Positions 1-7,296 of a stretch of DNA of 18,560 nucleotides are shown here, in pieces (within the stretch, counting starts at the first letter, position 1; each line of letters opens with the position of its first letter). The stretch covers positions 1 through 18,560 of the forward strand of contig CAKSPW010000045.1 of NCBI GenBank assembly GCA_934486495.1. The letters are read 5' to 3'. Source of the DNA: an uncultured Clostridia bacterium. GTDB lineage: Bacteria > Bacillota > Clostridia > UBA1381. A program made the translations under genes and the position numbers. The notes beneath the pieces are model-generated. The model was not told the origin of the DNA. It did not search any database and was given only the letters and a program-made list of their open reading frames with translations.

Positions 1-1259
1 GTGAGCTTTGGAAATTCGTCCCACACCTCGTCAATAACCGTTTTTGAATCATCAAGATTTTCCTGTGTTTGGTCGTAATAACCTATATGAATATCCGCAC
101 CGATTTTTGCCGTACCGCCTCTTTGCGAAAGCTCGCCGAGAACGATTTTCAAAAGCGTTGTTTTTCCGCAGCCGTTAGGACCGAGCAAAAACAGCTTTTC
201 GCCTTTTTTTACGTCAAAATCGACGTTTGAAAATATCTTCTTATCACCGAATGCCATTTCAAGTCCGCGAACGGTAAGAACATCATTGCCTCCGCCCTCA
301 TATGCTTTAAAGTTAAACTCAATTGATTTTTCCTCGGCTTCGGGGATTTCAAGTCCGTCCTTCAGCTTGTCAACAACCTTTTGCTTACTCTCCGCCGTTT
401 TGATATTTTTCTCTCTGTTCCACTGCCTTTGCTGCTTGATTACAGCTTCAAGGCGTGTTATTTCGCTCATTTTATTTTCATACTCACGCTTTTTCGTAAG
501 CTCCGTTATTTCCTTATCTGCGGCATACTTTGTATAGTTTCCGTTAAACGATGTGAAATGACAGCCGGAAATTTCAAAAGTCTTTTCCGTTACTCTGTCG
601 AGAAAATATCTGTCATGCGAAATAACAACGTATGCGCCCTTGTATGCACGCAAAAATTCCTCAAGCCACTCAACGCTTTCTATATCGAGATGGTTTGTTG
701 GCTCGTCAAGCAACAGAAGATTGCTGTCCGACAGCAGAATTTTTGCAAGCTCAACTCTCGTTTTCTGTCCTCCCGACAAGCTTGGAACGCTTTGCGAAAG
801 CTGATTTTCAGAAAATCCGAGACCGATGAGCGTACTTTTTATTTTGTTTTTATAAAAATATCCGTCACGTGATGCAAACAATTCGTTCAGATAAGTCTGT
901 CTTGCAATGAGTGCGTCAAGGTCGCCGTCGTTTGCTTCTATACTGAATCTCAAATCCTCAAGCTCGTTTTCGATATTCTGTACGTCCGAGTAAACCTCAA
1001 GCACCTCGTCAAACACGGTTTTGTCCGAACCTGCGCACGAATACTGCTCCAAATACCCTGTTTTCAGCTGCTTTGATATAAACAAATCGCCGCTGTCATA
1101 AGGCATATCGCCGATGAGGATTTTAAAAAAAGTTGATTTTCCGACACCGTTTGAGCCGATAAATCCTATTTTGTCGTTATTATCTATGCTGAAAGACGCA
1201 TTATCAAAAAGCACTCGCTCGGAGAACGATTTTTTTAGTCCTGCTGCGCTGATAAGCAT
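1..1259 (-). CDS. ABC-F family ATPase (partial, C-terminus beyond window)
   Basis: Soluble ATPase with two fused ABC domains and no membrane segments, the ABC-F layout; such proteins act on ribosomes (translation factors or antibiotic resistance). About 419 residues are visible from ATG at 1259. Seen in order: Walker A GSNGVGKS (about 35-42), signature LSGGQ (161-165), Walker B LLLLDEP (181-187), H215 in VISHDR, a charged interdomain linker (about 245-305) that would be the tRNA-contacting element, and the second Walker A GPNGCGKT (360-367). The second signature and Walker B lie off the left edge. The start lies 16 bases after the stop of the glucosyltransferase-like gene, with AAAGGGTG 11 bases ahead of the ATG, so the two are probably co-transcribed. 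There is no obvious arm insertion in domain 1. The family is certain; whether it is a housekeeping (YdiF/Uup-like) or a resistance member cannot be told. Confidence 0.93.
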   Translation of the reverse strand, partial: MLISAAGLKKSFSERVLFDNASFSIDNNDKIGFIGSNGVGKSTFFKILIGDMPYDSGDLFISKQLKTGYLEQYSCAGSDKTVFDEVLEVYSDVQNIENELEDLRFSIEANDGDLDALIARQTYLNELFASRDGYFYKNKIKSTLIGLGFSENQLSQSVPSLSGGQKTRVELAKILLSDSNLLLLDEPTNHLDIESVEWLEEFLRAYKGAYVVISHDRYFLDRVTEKTFEISGCHFTSFNGNYTKYAADKEITELTKKREYENKMSEITRLEAVIKQQRQWNREKNIKTAESKQKVVDKLKDGLEIPEAEEKSIEFNFKAYEGGGNDVLTVRGLEMAFGDKKIFSNVDFDVKKGEKLFLLGPNGCGKTTLLKIVLGELSQRGGTAKIGADIHIGYYDQTQENLDDSKTVIDEVWDEFPKL

Positions 1260-1275
1260 TAGTAAAATTCACCCT

Positions 1276-2400
1276 TTATTTTAGTATGTTTTCCGAAAAA
1301 GCATTTTCCGCAATAAAGCTGTATAAATGTTCGGTAGAGTCAGGCTTGCCTATATGTGCGACAGCCTCCTCCATTATTTTTCTGCGCCACGGGCATTCAA
1401 AAAACTGATACAGCGCATTTTCAAGCGGGAACGTTTTGCTTACCGCCATTGCCGCACCTGCATTTACAAGGAACTCCATGTTTCGCTCCTCCTGCCCGGG
1501 AATGGGATTCGTAAGAATAAGCGGTAATTTTTTTGCCATTGCCTCGGAGGTTGTAAGTCCGCCCGGCTTCGTTATTATTATCTCCGCCGCATCCATGTAT
1601 TCGTCAACATTGTTCGTAAACCCAAGACATCTTACAGGCTTTTTCCAATAGCTCTCAAGTATTGACCTTTCAGCCTTTTCGTTATTGCCGCATATGACAA
1701 CCGTCTGATAATCTCCGTCATAACCGTCAACGGATTTTAAAACGTCCGTCATGTTTCCAAACCCCATAGAACCCATCATGATAAGCACAACCGGCTTATC
1801 CGAAAGACCAAGAGCTGCCTTTGCCTCAGACTTTTCTCTTTTTCTTGAAAAGCACTCTCTTATAGGTATACCGTACGGCAAAAGCTTATTCGGCATTATC
1901 CCCTTTTTCACTGCCGACGCAGTTAAAATTCCATCGGGAATTACATAGTAGTCAAGCAAGGTAGACTCCCAAAACGGATGTATCGTATAATCGGTAACAA
2001 CACCGAACATAGGACATGACAGCACGCCGTGCTTTTTGAGAACAGTCATAAGCCATGCGGCATACGAATGTGTTCCGATAACAAACGACGGGTTATAGTC
2101 CTTCATAAACTTTTCAAGCTTTCGTGACAAAAACTTTGCAATCATCGCCTCGGGAGAATAGCTCCTGTACGGAGAATCTTTTTTATCAAGCGAATCGTAA
2201 ACTCTGCCGTAGGCTTCTTTTAAATACTTTGTTGCGATGAGATAGCCGTCCTGGACTCCCTCACCCAAAAACTTATTTATGTATTCGAGTGTATCAAGCA
2301 TTTCACAATCAATGCCGTGTCTTTTTAAACAGTTCATCATTGCAATTCCCGTTGAATGATGACCGTAGCCTGCTTTAACGGATAATATTAATGCTTTCAT
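1276..2400 (-). CDS. MurG/UgtP-like glycosyltransferase (MGDG-synthase family)
   Basis: A 374-residue GT-B glycosyltransferase, probably transferring a hexose from UDP-sugar to diacylglycerol at the inner face of the membrane (glycolipid or lipoteichoic acid anchor synthesis). The N-terminal part carries AGYGHHS (residues 10-16), the start of the MGDG-synthase domain. The C-terminal part has GFTNNVDEYM and KPGGLTTSEA followed by PGQEERN, the nucleotide-sugar binding region of the GT28 family. An upstream in-frame start (2424) exists, but ATG at 2400 has AAAAGGAAGG 5 bases before it and begins directly with the first beta strand, so I chose it. A promoter-like sequence precedes the gene in the 90-base gap after folD, so it appears to start a transcription unit that continues into the ABC-F gene. 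Acceptor and sugar are inferred from family only. Confidence 0.88.
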   Translation of the reverse strand: MKALILSVKAGYGHHSTGIAMMNCLKRHGIDCEMLDTLEYINKFLGEGVQDGYLIATKYLKEAYGRVYDSLDKKDSPYRSYSPEAMIAKFLSRKLEKFMKDYNPSFVIGTHSYAAWLMTVLKKHGVLSCPMFGVVTDYTIHPFWESTLLDYYVIPDGILTASAVKKGIMPNKLLPYGIPIRECFSRKREKSEAKAALGLSDKPVVLIMMGSMGFGNMTDVLKSVDGYDGDYQTVVICGNNEKAERSILESYWKKPVRCLGFTNNVDEYMDAAEIIITKPGGLTTSEAMAKKLPLILTNPIPGQEERNMEFLVNAGAAMAVSKTFPLENALYQFFECPWRRKIMEEAVAHIGKPDSTEHLYSFIAENAFSENILK

Positions 2401-2433
2401 AATTACCTTCCTTTTATTTGTCATTATAATATT

Positions 2434-2462
2434 ATTATACTATAAAACAGAGATAAAAACAA
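2434..2462 (-). promoter_or_regulatory. Predicted sigma-A promoter for the glycosyltransferase gene
   Basis: On the minus strand, TTGTTT (2462-2457) and a perfect TATAAT (2439-2434) are separated by 17 bases. Transcription would begin near 2427, giving a leader of about 27 bases that holds the AAAAGGAAGG ribosome site. The -35 box matches consensus at 3 or 4 positions only, so the call rests mainly on the -10 box and spacing. Confidence 0.6.
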
Positions 2463-2490
2463 TAGCATTAATGAAAATTTAATATTATTT

Positions 2491-3330
2491 TTAAAGCTGT
2501 GCCGCCTTAACCGTGTTTTTCATAAGCATTGCGATAGTCATAGGACCTACACCGCCCGGTACGGGTGTTATTGCCCCGGCAACCTTTTCGGCGCTTTCAA
2601 AATCAACGTCGCCTGCAAGTTTTTTGTTTTCGAGTCTGTTCATTCCGACATCAATTACAACCGCACCCGGCTTTATCATATCGCCTGTTATGAAATTAGC
2701 CTTTCCGACAGCGACAACAAGAATATCGGCTTTCTTTGTTTTTTCGCAAAGATTGGTTGTTTTTGAGTGGCATATCGAAACAGTTCCGTTTTTATGAAGA
2801 AGAAGCATTGCCATAGGCTTTCCTACAATATTGCTTCTGCCGACAACAACGCATTCCTTGCCGCACGGATCTATTCCCGACTCCTTTATAAGCTCCATAA
2901 CTCCGGCAGGTGTACAAGGTACAAAATCAAAATCGCCAACCATTATTTTACCCACGTTTATCGGATGAAATGCGTCAACATCTTTTTTCGGGTCGATAGC
3001 GTCGATAACCTTTTTCTCGTCTATACCCTTAGGCAGAGGAAGCTGAACAAGAATACCCGATATTTTGTCAGACTTATTTAAAACACCTATAAGCTCAAGC
3101 AAATCAGCCTCGCTCGTCTGACCCGGGAGAGCGTATTCCTCGGAATAAATTCCGCATTCCTCACACGCCTTTTTCTTGTTGTTTACGTATATACGGCTTG
3201 CCGGGTCGTCACCGACGATTATAACCGCAAGACCCGGATTAATTCCTTTTGCCTTTAGAGCCGTTACTTCTTCTCTGAGCTCGTCCTTTATTCTTTTTGC
3301 TACTTCCTTTCCCATTAAAAGCTTTGCCAT
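2491..3330 (-). CDS. folD: Bifunctional methylene-THF dehydrogenase / methenyl-THF cyclohydrolase FolD
   Basis: Cytosolic one-carbon enzyme that oxidises 5,10-methylene-THF with NADP and hydrolyses the methenyl form to 10-formyl-THF. At 279 residues it has the normal FolD length. The catalytic Tyr-x3-Lys is seen as YVNNK (Y48, K52), followed by QLPLPKGID, the PCTPAG substrate motif, the dinucleotide-binding VVVGRSNIVGKP and the C-terminal PGGVGPMT motif. All expected elements are intact. ATG at 3330 is preceded by GGGAGG 8 bases upstream. This ribosome site and the first 92 bases of folD lie inside the end of ygiQ, so translation is probably coupled to the upstream gene and no separate promoter is evident. 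The next gene downstream has its own promoter. Confidence 0.97.
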   Translation of the reverse strand: MAKLLMGKEVAKRIKDELREEVTALKAKGINPGLAVIIVGDDPASRIYVNNKKKACEECGIYSEEYALPGQTSEADLLELIGVLNKSDKISGILVQLPLPKGIDEKKVIDAIDPKKDVDAFHPINVGKIMVGDFDFVPCTPAGVMELIKESGIDPCGKECVVVGRSNIVGKPMAMLLLHKNGTVSICHSKTTNLCEKTKKADILVVAVGKANFITGDMIKPGAVVIDVGMNRLENKKLAGDVDFESAEKVAGAITPVPGGVGPMTIAMLMKNTVKAAQL

Positions 3331-5137
3331 TGTTATTCCTCCCTGTATTATTTTTCGGTTTTATAAGACAGCGCGGTGAATTTCCTATCAAATCCTCCCT
3401 ATGTGCAAGACAAAGAGCCTCATAGACAAGATTGTAATTTTCGGGATTTCTAAACTGCAAAAGCGCACGCTGCATTGCCTTTTCCTTTCCGCTTTTGGCA
3501 ACGTATACCTTCTCCATAGTAAACGGATTTAACCCCGTATAGTACATACACGTTGATATAGTGCCGGGTGTCGGATAAAAATCCTGAACCTGCTGCGGAT
3601 TTATTCTATGCGCATTTAAATATTCGGCAAGCCTTACGGCATCGCCTATTTTACTTCCGGGATGACTCGACATAAGATACGGCACAAGATATTGTTTTTT
3701 GCCTATTTTTTCGTTTATATCATAAAATCTGTCGGAAAACTCATTATAAACACTGTTTTGCGGTTTCCCCATAACACGAAGAACGTTATCCGATATATGC
3801 TCCGGTGCAACCTTCAGCTGACCGCTCACATGATACATACAAAGCTCCTTTAAAAAGCTGTCATCCTTGTCGGCAAGAAGATAATCAAATCGTATTCCCG
3901 AACGGATAAATACTTTTTTCACACCGTCAAGAGCACGAAGCTGCCGCAGCATATCAATGTATTTTTTATGACTTACCTTAAGATTTTTGCAAACCGTCGG
4001 GAACATACACTGTTTATTTTTGCACGCGCCGTATTTTTTTTGATTTTCACACTCGGAGCCTGTGAAGTTTGCCGTAGGTCCTCCGACATCGTGAATATAT
4101 CCTTTAAATTCGGGGTCCGCAATGAGTTTTTCAGCCTCCGAAACGACAGACTCCGTACTGCGTGAGGTAACAATTCTTCCCTGATGAAATGCTATTGCGC
4201 AAAAACTGCACCCGCCGTAGCATCCACGATTAGCCGTAATGCTGAACTTTACCTCTTTTATCGCCTCGATACCTCCGCACTTTTCATATATGGGATGATA
4301 ATTCCTCATATACGGAAGCTCGTAAACAGCGTCAAGCTCCTCTGTCGTAAGCGGCTTTTGCGGTATGTTCTGAACAAGATACCTATCGCCGTGCTTTTGC
4401 GCAAGAGTTTTACCGATATATGGATTATGTTCATAATACTGCTGTCTGCACGATTCGGCATACGCTCTCTTACTCTGCGTACATTCTTCAAAGCTCGGAA
4501 GAATAAGACTGTCTGTCGGAGCGTCCTGCGATATATAACATGTGCCGGGTACGGAGCGTATCTTATGAACGGGTATTCCGCGCTCTAACATATCGGCAAT
4601 TTCCACTATCTGCCGCTCGCCCATGCCGTAAATAAGCAAGTCCGCCTTTGAGTCAAACAAAATCGAGCGTCTTACCTTATCGTCCCAATAATCGTAATGG
4701 GCAAATCTTCTCAGACTCGCTTCAACTCCGCCTATGATTACCGGTACGCCCGGGAAAGCCTCTCTTGCCCTGTTACAGTAACAAATTGTCGCTCTGTCGG
4801 GTCGTTTTCCGGAAACATTGCCCGGAGCGTATACGTCCTCGGAACGTCTTTTTTTGCTTACGGTATAGTGATTTACCATGCTGTCTATATTCCCGGCAGT
4901 AACGAGAACACCGAGCCGGGGCTTGCCGAGCTTCAGAAAATCGTCCTTAGAGTGCCAGTCGGGCATAGGGATAATTCCGACTGTGTAGCCGTGTGATTCA
5001 AGCACACGAGAAATAATGGCATGACCGAAGCTTGGATGGTCAACATACGCATCACCCGTTATATATACAAAATCAACACTGCCGATTCCTCGCCTTTCCA
5101 TATCCGCACGGCTTATCGGCAAAAAATCATTTTCCAC
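3239..5137 (-). CDS. ygiQ: YgiQ-family radical SAM protein
   Basis: A 632-residue member of the YgiQ (UPF0313) family, whose reaction is not established. The N-terminal YgiQ domain (about 1-280) has GDAYVDHPSFG and GGVEASLRRFAHYDYW. The radical SAM core begins near residue 297 and holds the 4Fe-4S ligands as CYGGCSFC (C306, C310, C313). The conserved C-terminal region ends near GNSPRCLIKP. The rest is an Asn/Gly/Lys/Arg-rich tail of about 35 residues that looks disordered, and its last 30 codons overlap folD in another frame. The start is GTG at 5137, with AAAGGAAG 5 bases upstream; no ATG is better placed. It follows yebC after a 70-base gap that contains a terminator-like hairpin, and no clear promoter is visible there. 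Confidence 0.95.
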   Translation of the reverse strand: MENDFLPISRADMERRGIGSVDFVYITGDAYVDHPSFGHAIISRVLESHGYTVGIIPMPDWHSKDDFLKLGKPRLGVLVTAGNIDSMVNHYTVSKKRRSEDVYAPGNVSGKRPDRATICYCNRAREAFPGVPVIIGGVEASLRRFAHYDYWDDKVRRSILFDSKADLLIYGMGERQIVEIADMLERGIPVHKIRSVPGTCYISQDAPTDSLILPSFEECTQSKRAYAESCRQQYYEHNPYIGKTLAQKHGDRYLVQNIPQKPLTTEELDAVYELPYMRNYHPIYEKCGGIEAIKEVKFSITANRGCYGGCSFCAIAFHQGRIVTSRSTESVVSEAEKLIADPEFKGYIHDVGGPTANFTGSECENQKKYGACKNKQCMFPTVCKNLKVSHKKYIDMLRQLRALDGVKKVFIRSGIRFDYLLADKDDSFLKELCMYHVSGQLKVAPEHISDNVLRVMGKPQNSVYNEFSDRFYDINEKIGKKQYLVPYLMSSHPGSKIGDAVRLAEYLNAHRINPQQVQDFYPTPGTISTCMYYTGLNPFTMEKVYVAKSGKEKAMQRALLQFRNPENYNLVYEALCLAHREDLIGNSPRCLIKPKNNTGRNNNGKAFNGKGSSKKNKGRAQRRSNGSKGKRN

Positions 5138-5173
5138 TTTTTCTTCCTTTCGTCAACAGATTATGAATTACGC

Positions 5174-5203
5174 AAAACAGGCACGGCATAAAAGCCGCAC
5201 CTG
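5174..5203 (-). terminator. Terminator-like hairpin after yebC
   Basis: Four bases after the yebC stop, the minus strand reads CAGGTGCGGC, loop TTTTAT, GCCGTGCCTG. All ten positions pair, with two adjacent G-T wobbles, and the stem is followed by TTTTGCG. The T-tract is short (4), so it may only attenuate read-through into ygiQ. Confidence 0.55.
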
Positions 5204-5207
5204 AAAA

Positions 5208-5945
5208 TCACTGTTCCTCGTCCGGGGCATCAAAATTGTGATATACCTCTTGAACATCATCATTATCTTCAAGAGCGTCGAGCATTTTACTCATCATTTG
5301 AATTTGCGTTTCATCGGTAAGCTCCGTCATAGTTTGAGGAACCATTGTAATTTCAGCCGACGCAAGCGCATACTTTCCTTCAAGAGCCTCACGAACCGCC
5401 GAAAAGTTTTCCGGAGCCGTTGTTATCTCAAAAAATTCCTCGCCCGAATCCAAATCGTCAGCGCCCGCCTCAAGAGCGTCCATTGTAAGCTCCTCCTCAT
5501 CGGTTTCGCCGTCGTTTTCAATAACAATTACGCCTTTTCTGTCAAACATAAAGCTTACACAGCCTGTTTGTCCGAGATTGCCTCCGAATTTATCAAATGC
5601 ATGGCGCACATCGGCAGCCGTTCTGTTTCTGTTATCGGTAAGCGCCTCAACAATAACGGCAACTCCGCCCGGGCCGTAGCCTTCGTATGTGATGCTGTCG
5701 TAATTATCTGTATCACCGCTGCCTGCCGCTTTTTTGATTGTACGCGAAATATTGTCGTTAGGCATATTGTTGGCTCTTGCCTTTGCGATAACATCCTTAA
5801 GTCTTGAGTTATTATCGGGGTCAGGTCCTCCGGATTTAACCGCAACAATTATTTCACGTGCGATTTTTGTAAATATTTTCGCACGCTGTGCATCGTTTGC
5901 ACCTTTTTTTCTTTTGATAGTACTCCATTTCGAGTGTCCTGACAT
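5208..5945 (-). CDS. yebC: YebC/TACO1-family protein
   Basis: A 245-residue cytosolic protein of the YebC/TACO1 family. Members were described as transcriptional regulators and more recently linked to translation of difficult (proline-rich) sequences. The start is diagnostic: MSGHSKWSTIKRKKG follows ATG at 5945, with TGAGGAGGAA ending 6 bases upstream; the 26 extra in-frame codons before it are not conserved in type. Further family landmarks are GGPDPDNN (near 40-47), NNMPNDNI, YEGYGPGGVAV with EALTDNRNRT, and the acidic C-terminal third. Length and order are normal for the family. It lies 28 bases downstream of the thioesterase gene and is the last gene before a hairpin, so it probably ends the long minus-strand transcript. 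Confidence 0.96.
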   Translation of the reverse strand: MSGHSKWSTIKRKKGANDAQRAKIFTKIAREIIVAVKSGGPDPDNNSRLKDVIAKARANNMPNDNISRTIKKAAGSGDTDNYDSITYEGYGPGGVAVIVEALTDNRNRTAADVRHAFDKFGGNLGQTGCVSFMFDRKGVIVIENDGETDEEELTMDALEAGADDLDSGEEFFEITTAPENFSAVREALEGKYALASAEITMVPQTMTELTDETQIQMMSKMLDALEDNDDVQEVYHNFDAPDEEQ

Positions 5946-5973
5946 TATAATTTCCTCCTCAATAAAATTAAAC

Positions 5974-6366
5974 TTATTTAATAACGAATCCGGTAGCCGT
6001 AACAAAAGCCACTTTGCTGCCAAGCTCGTCTTTTACAGTTGTTTCGTAAACGCAAACCGAATTGCCGTCTTTAACGCATTTCGACTCTGTAATAAGGCGC
6101 TTCCCTTTCGGCGCACCCAAAAAATTTATATTGCTCGAAAGCGAAACGGTTTTTTTATTCATAGCGAATGACAAAACGGCGGCTGAAAAATCGGCAAGCG
6201 TAAAAACAGCTCCGCCCATTACTCTGGCCACTCCGTTTAAGTGATGCGGAAGAATGTCCATGCTGCATACCACACGTTCACTCTCCGCCTCGTCAATTAC
6301 CGCACCCAAACGACAGCTTGCGAATTTATCCTTTTTAAATTCTTCTCTGAGTTCATTTAAATCCAT
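5974..6366 (-). CDS. Hotdog-fold thioesterase, PaaI-like
   Basis: A 130-residue single-domain hotdog protein, likely an acyl-CoA thioesterase. The signature region reads HHLNGVARVMGGAVFTLADFSAA, matching the PaaI-type pattern in which His-x-Asn-x2-Gly and a Gly-Gly pair precede the helix and an Asp near its end is catalytic. The following strands (SSNINFLGAP and the C-terminal FVTATGFV) complete the fold. I chose ATG at 6366, 13 bases after the stop of the preceding gene, with AAAGG about 10 bases upstream; a TTG at 6390 would overlap the preceding gene and lacks a good ribosome site. The substrate cannot be told. It sits between the membrane-anchored repeat protein and yebC with gaps under 30 bases, suggesting the same transcript. 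Confidence 0.85.
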   Translation of the reverse strand: MDLNELREEFKKDKFASCRLGAVIDEAESERVVCSMDILPHHLNGVARVMGGAVFTLADFSAAVLSFAMNKKTVSLSSNINFLGAPKGKRLITESKCVKDGNSVCVYETTVKDELGSKVAFVTATGFVIK

Positions 6367-6379
6367 TTTATGTATACCT

Positions 6380-7270
6380 TTATTTGTCAAACGGGAACAT
6401 ATCCCCTATCATACCCTTGATTTTATCAGTTACTCCGTTCTTTTTTGATGATGAACGTCTTTTTTTAACGTCTGTCGGGCGTCTTCTCGGTGCGTCCGTA
6501 ACAGGTCTGTTTACACGTCTAACCTGCGGCTCGTCACTTGCTGCCGACTCCTTTGTCTTGTTTATTTGAGTTTCCCATTTACGATATATTTCTTCACTTT
6601 TTTCATCGTTTTGCTCGTCATATTCTGCCTTTATCGGCTTGTCGGGCGACGCATAGCTCGGATTTGAATTGCTCATTTGAACATCGTATTCGGAAAATCC
6701 GCCTACGGTAGAAAGCATTTTGCTGTCAATATCACGTTTCAGCGCCCTGAGCTCCGACATAACATGATTGTCACGTCTTGACATTTTATAAAATCTGTAC
6801 GATACGGCAAAGCTTATTACCGCACCGATTATAAGTCCGAAAATAAACCAGAAAGCAAATGCGCCTTTTGTAAGATACTTGCTGTTTTCAAGCTGAGCAC
6901 CGCCGTTTTGAACGCTGAGCGACGGTTCGGGAGTTGTTGATACAACAAGAACATCCTCGCTTGATTTGCTCGGGTCAAGAACAATCTTATCGTTATCCTC
7001 AGACGGTGACTCCGACGATTTTGAGCTTGACGACGTTTTTTCCGTTGCCTTTGAAGTTGATTTTGCGGTAGCTTTCTCGCTTGCCTTAGCCGTTGCCTTT
7101 GAAGCAGCCTTTGCTGTAGCTTTCTCACTTGCCTTTTCAGTCTGCTTCGTTTCGGTTACGGTAACCGAGTCGGGATCGTTTTTTTGAGGTACGGGAGCGG
7201 CAAATGCAGCATTTGCACTGCAAACCATTGTCAGCAAACCGATTGCAAAGAGCTTATTTATTCTGTTCAT
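6380..7270 (-). CDS. Signal-peptide, single-TM protein with Lys-Ala repeat ectodomain; unknown function
   Basis: Not a family I recognise. From ATG at 7270 (AAAGGA 8 bases upstream) it has 296 residues. Residues 1-24 form a signal peptide (basic start, hydrophobic core, AFA before the cut). Residues about 46-80 are nine tetrapeptides of the type KASE/KATA/KAAS, then a Ser/Glu/Thr-rich stretch to about 130. A strongly hydrophobic span lies at about 136-160 (FAFWFIFGLIIGAVISFAV) followed by RFYKMSRR, so the tail should be cytoplasmic. The tail (about 130 residues) contains an acidic section with a probable helix (EEIYRKWETQINK), a very basic stretch (PRRRPTDVKKRRSSSKK) and a final amphipathic-looking DKIKGMIGDMFPF. 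It lies 26 bases after the GAP1-N2-like gene, implying linked expression. A wall-spanning sensor or anchor with a cytoplasmic docking tail is inference. Confidence 0.8.
   Translation of the reverse strand: MNRINKLFAIGLLTMVCSANAAFAAPVPQKNDPDSVTVTETKQTEKASEKATAKAASKATAKASEKATAKSTSKATEKTSSSSKSSESPSEDNDKIVLDPSKSSEDVLVVSTTPEPSLSVQNGGAQLENSKYLTKGAFAFWFIFGLIIGAVISFAVSYRFYKMSRRDNHVMSELRALKRDIDSKMLSTVGGFSEYDVQMSNSNPSYASPDKPIKAEYDEQNDEKSEEIYRKWETQINKTKESAASDEPQVRRVNRPVTDAPRRRPTDVKKRRSSSKKNGVTDKIKGMIGDMFPFDK
7042..7137 (-). repeat. 48-base tandem repeat inside the membrane-protein gene
   Basis: Two head-to-tail 48-base units (7042-7089 and 7090-7137) agree at 40 of 48 positions; both begin CCGTTGCCTTTGAAG on the plus strand. 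Each encodes four tetrapeptides of the KAxx type. The 12-base periodicity of the whole 7030-7140 stretch suggests growth by slippage, with likely copy-number variation between strains. Confidence 0.85.
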
Positions 7271-7296
7271 AACAAAAATCCTTTCATAATTCAAAT

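Noticed and set aside
4184..4588. Plus-strand open frame of 134 codons inside ygiQ
   Set aside because: It lies wholly antisense to a well-conserved gene, has no ribosome site and encodes no recognisable domain; the same holds for other antisense frames such as 5238-5807 and 381-872.
5138..5207. TTGACG as a -35 box for ygiQ
   Set aside because: It lies only about 13 bases before the GTG start, so no -10 box and leader could fit.
6367..6390. TTG at 6390 as start of the thioesterase gene
   Set aside because: It overlaps the end of the upstream gene, has no ribosome site, and adds eight residues not expected for the hotdog domain; ATG 6366 is better supported.
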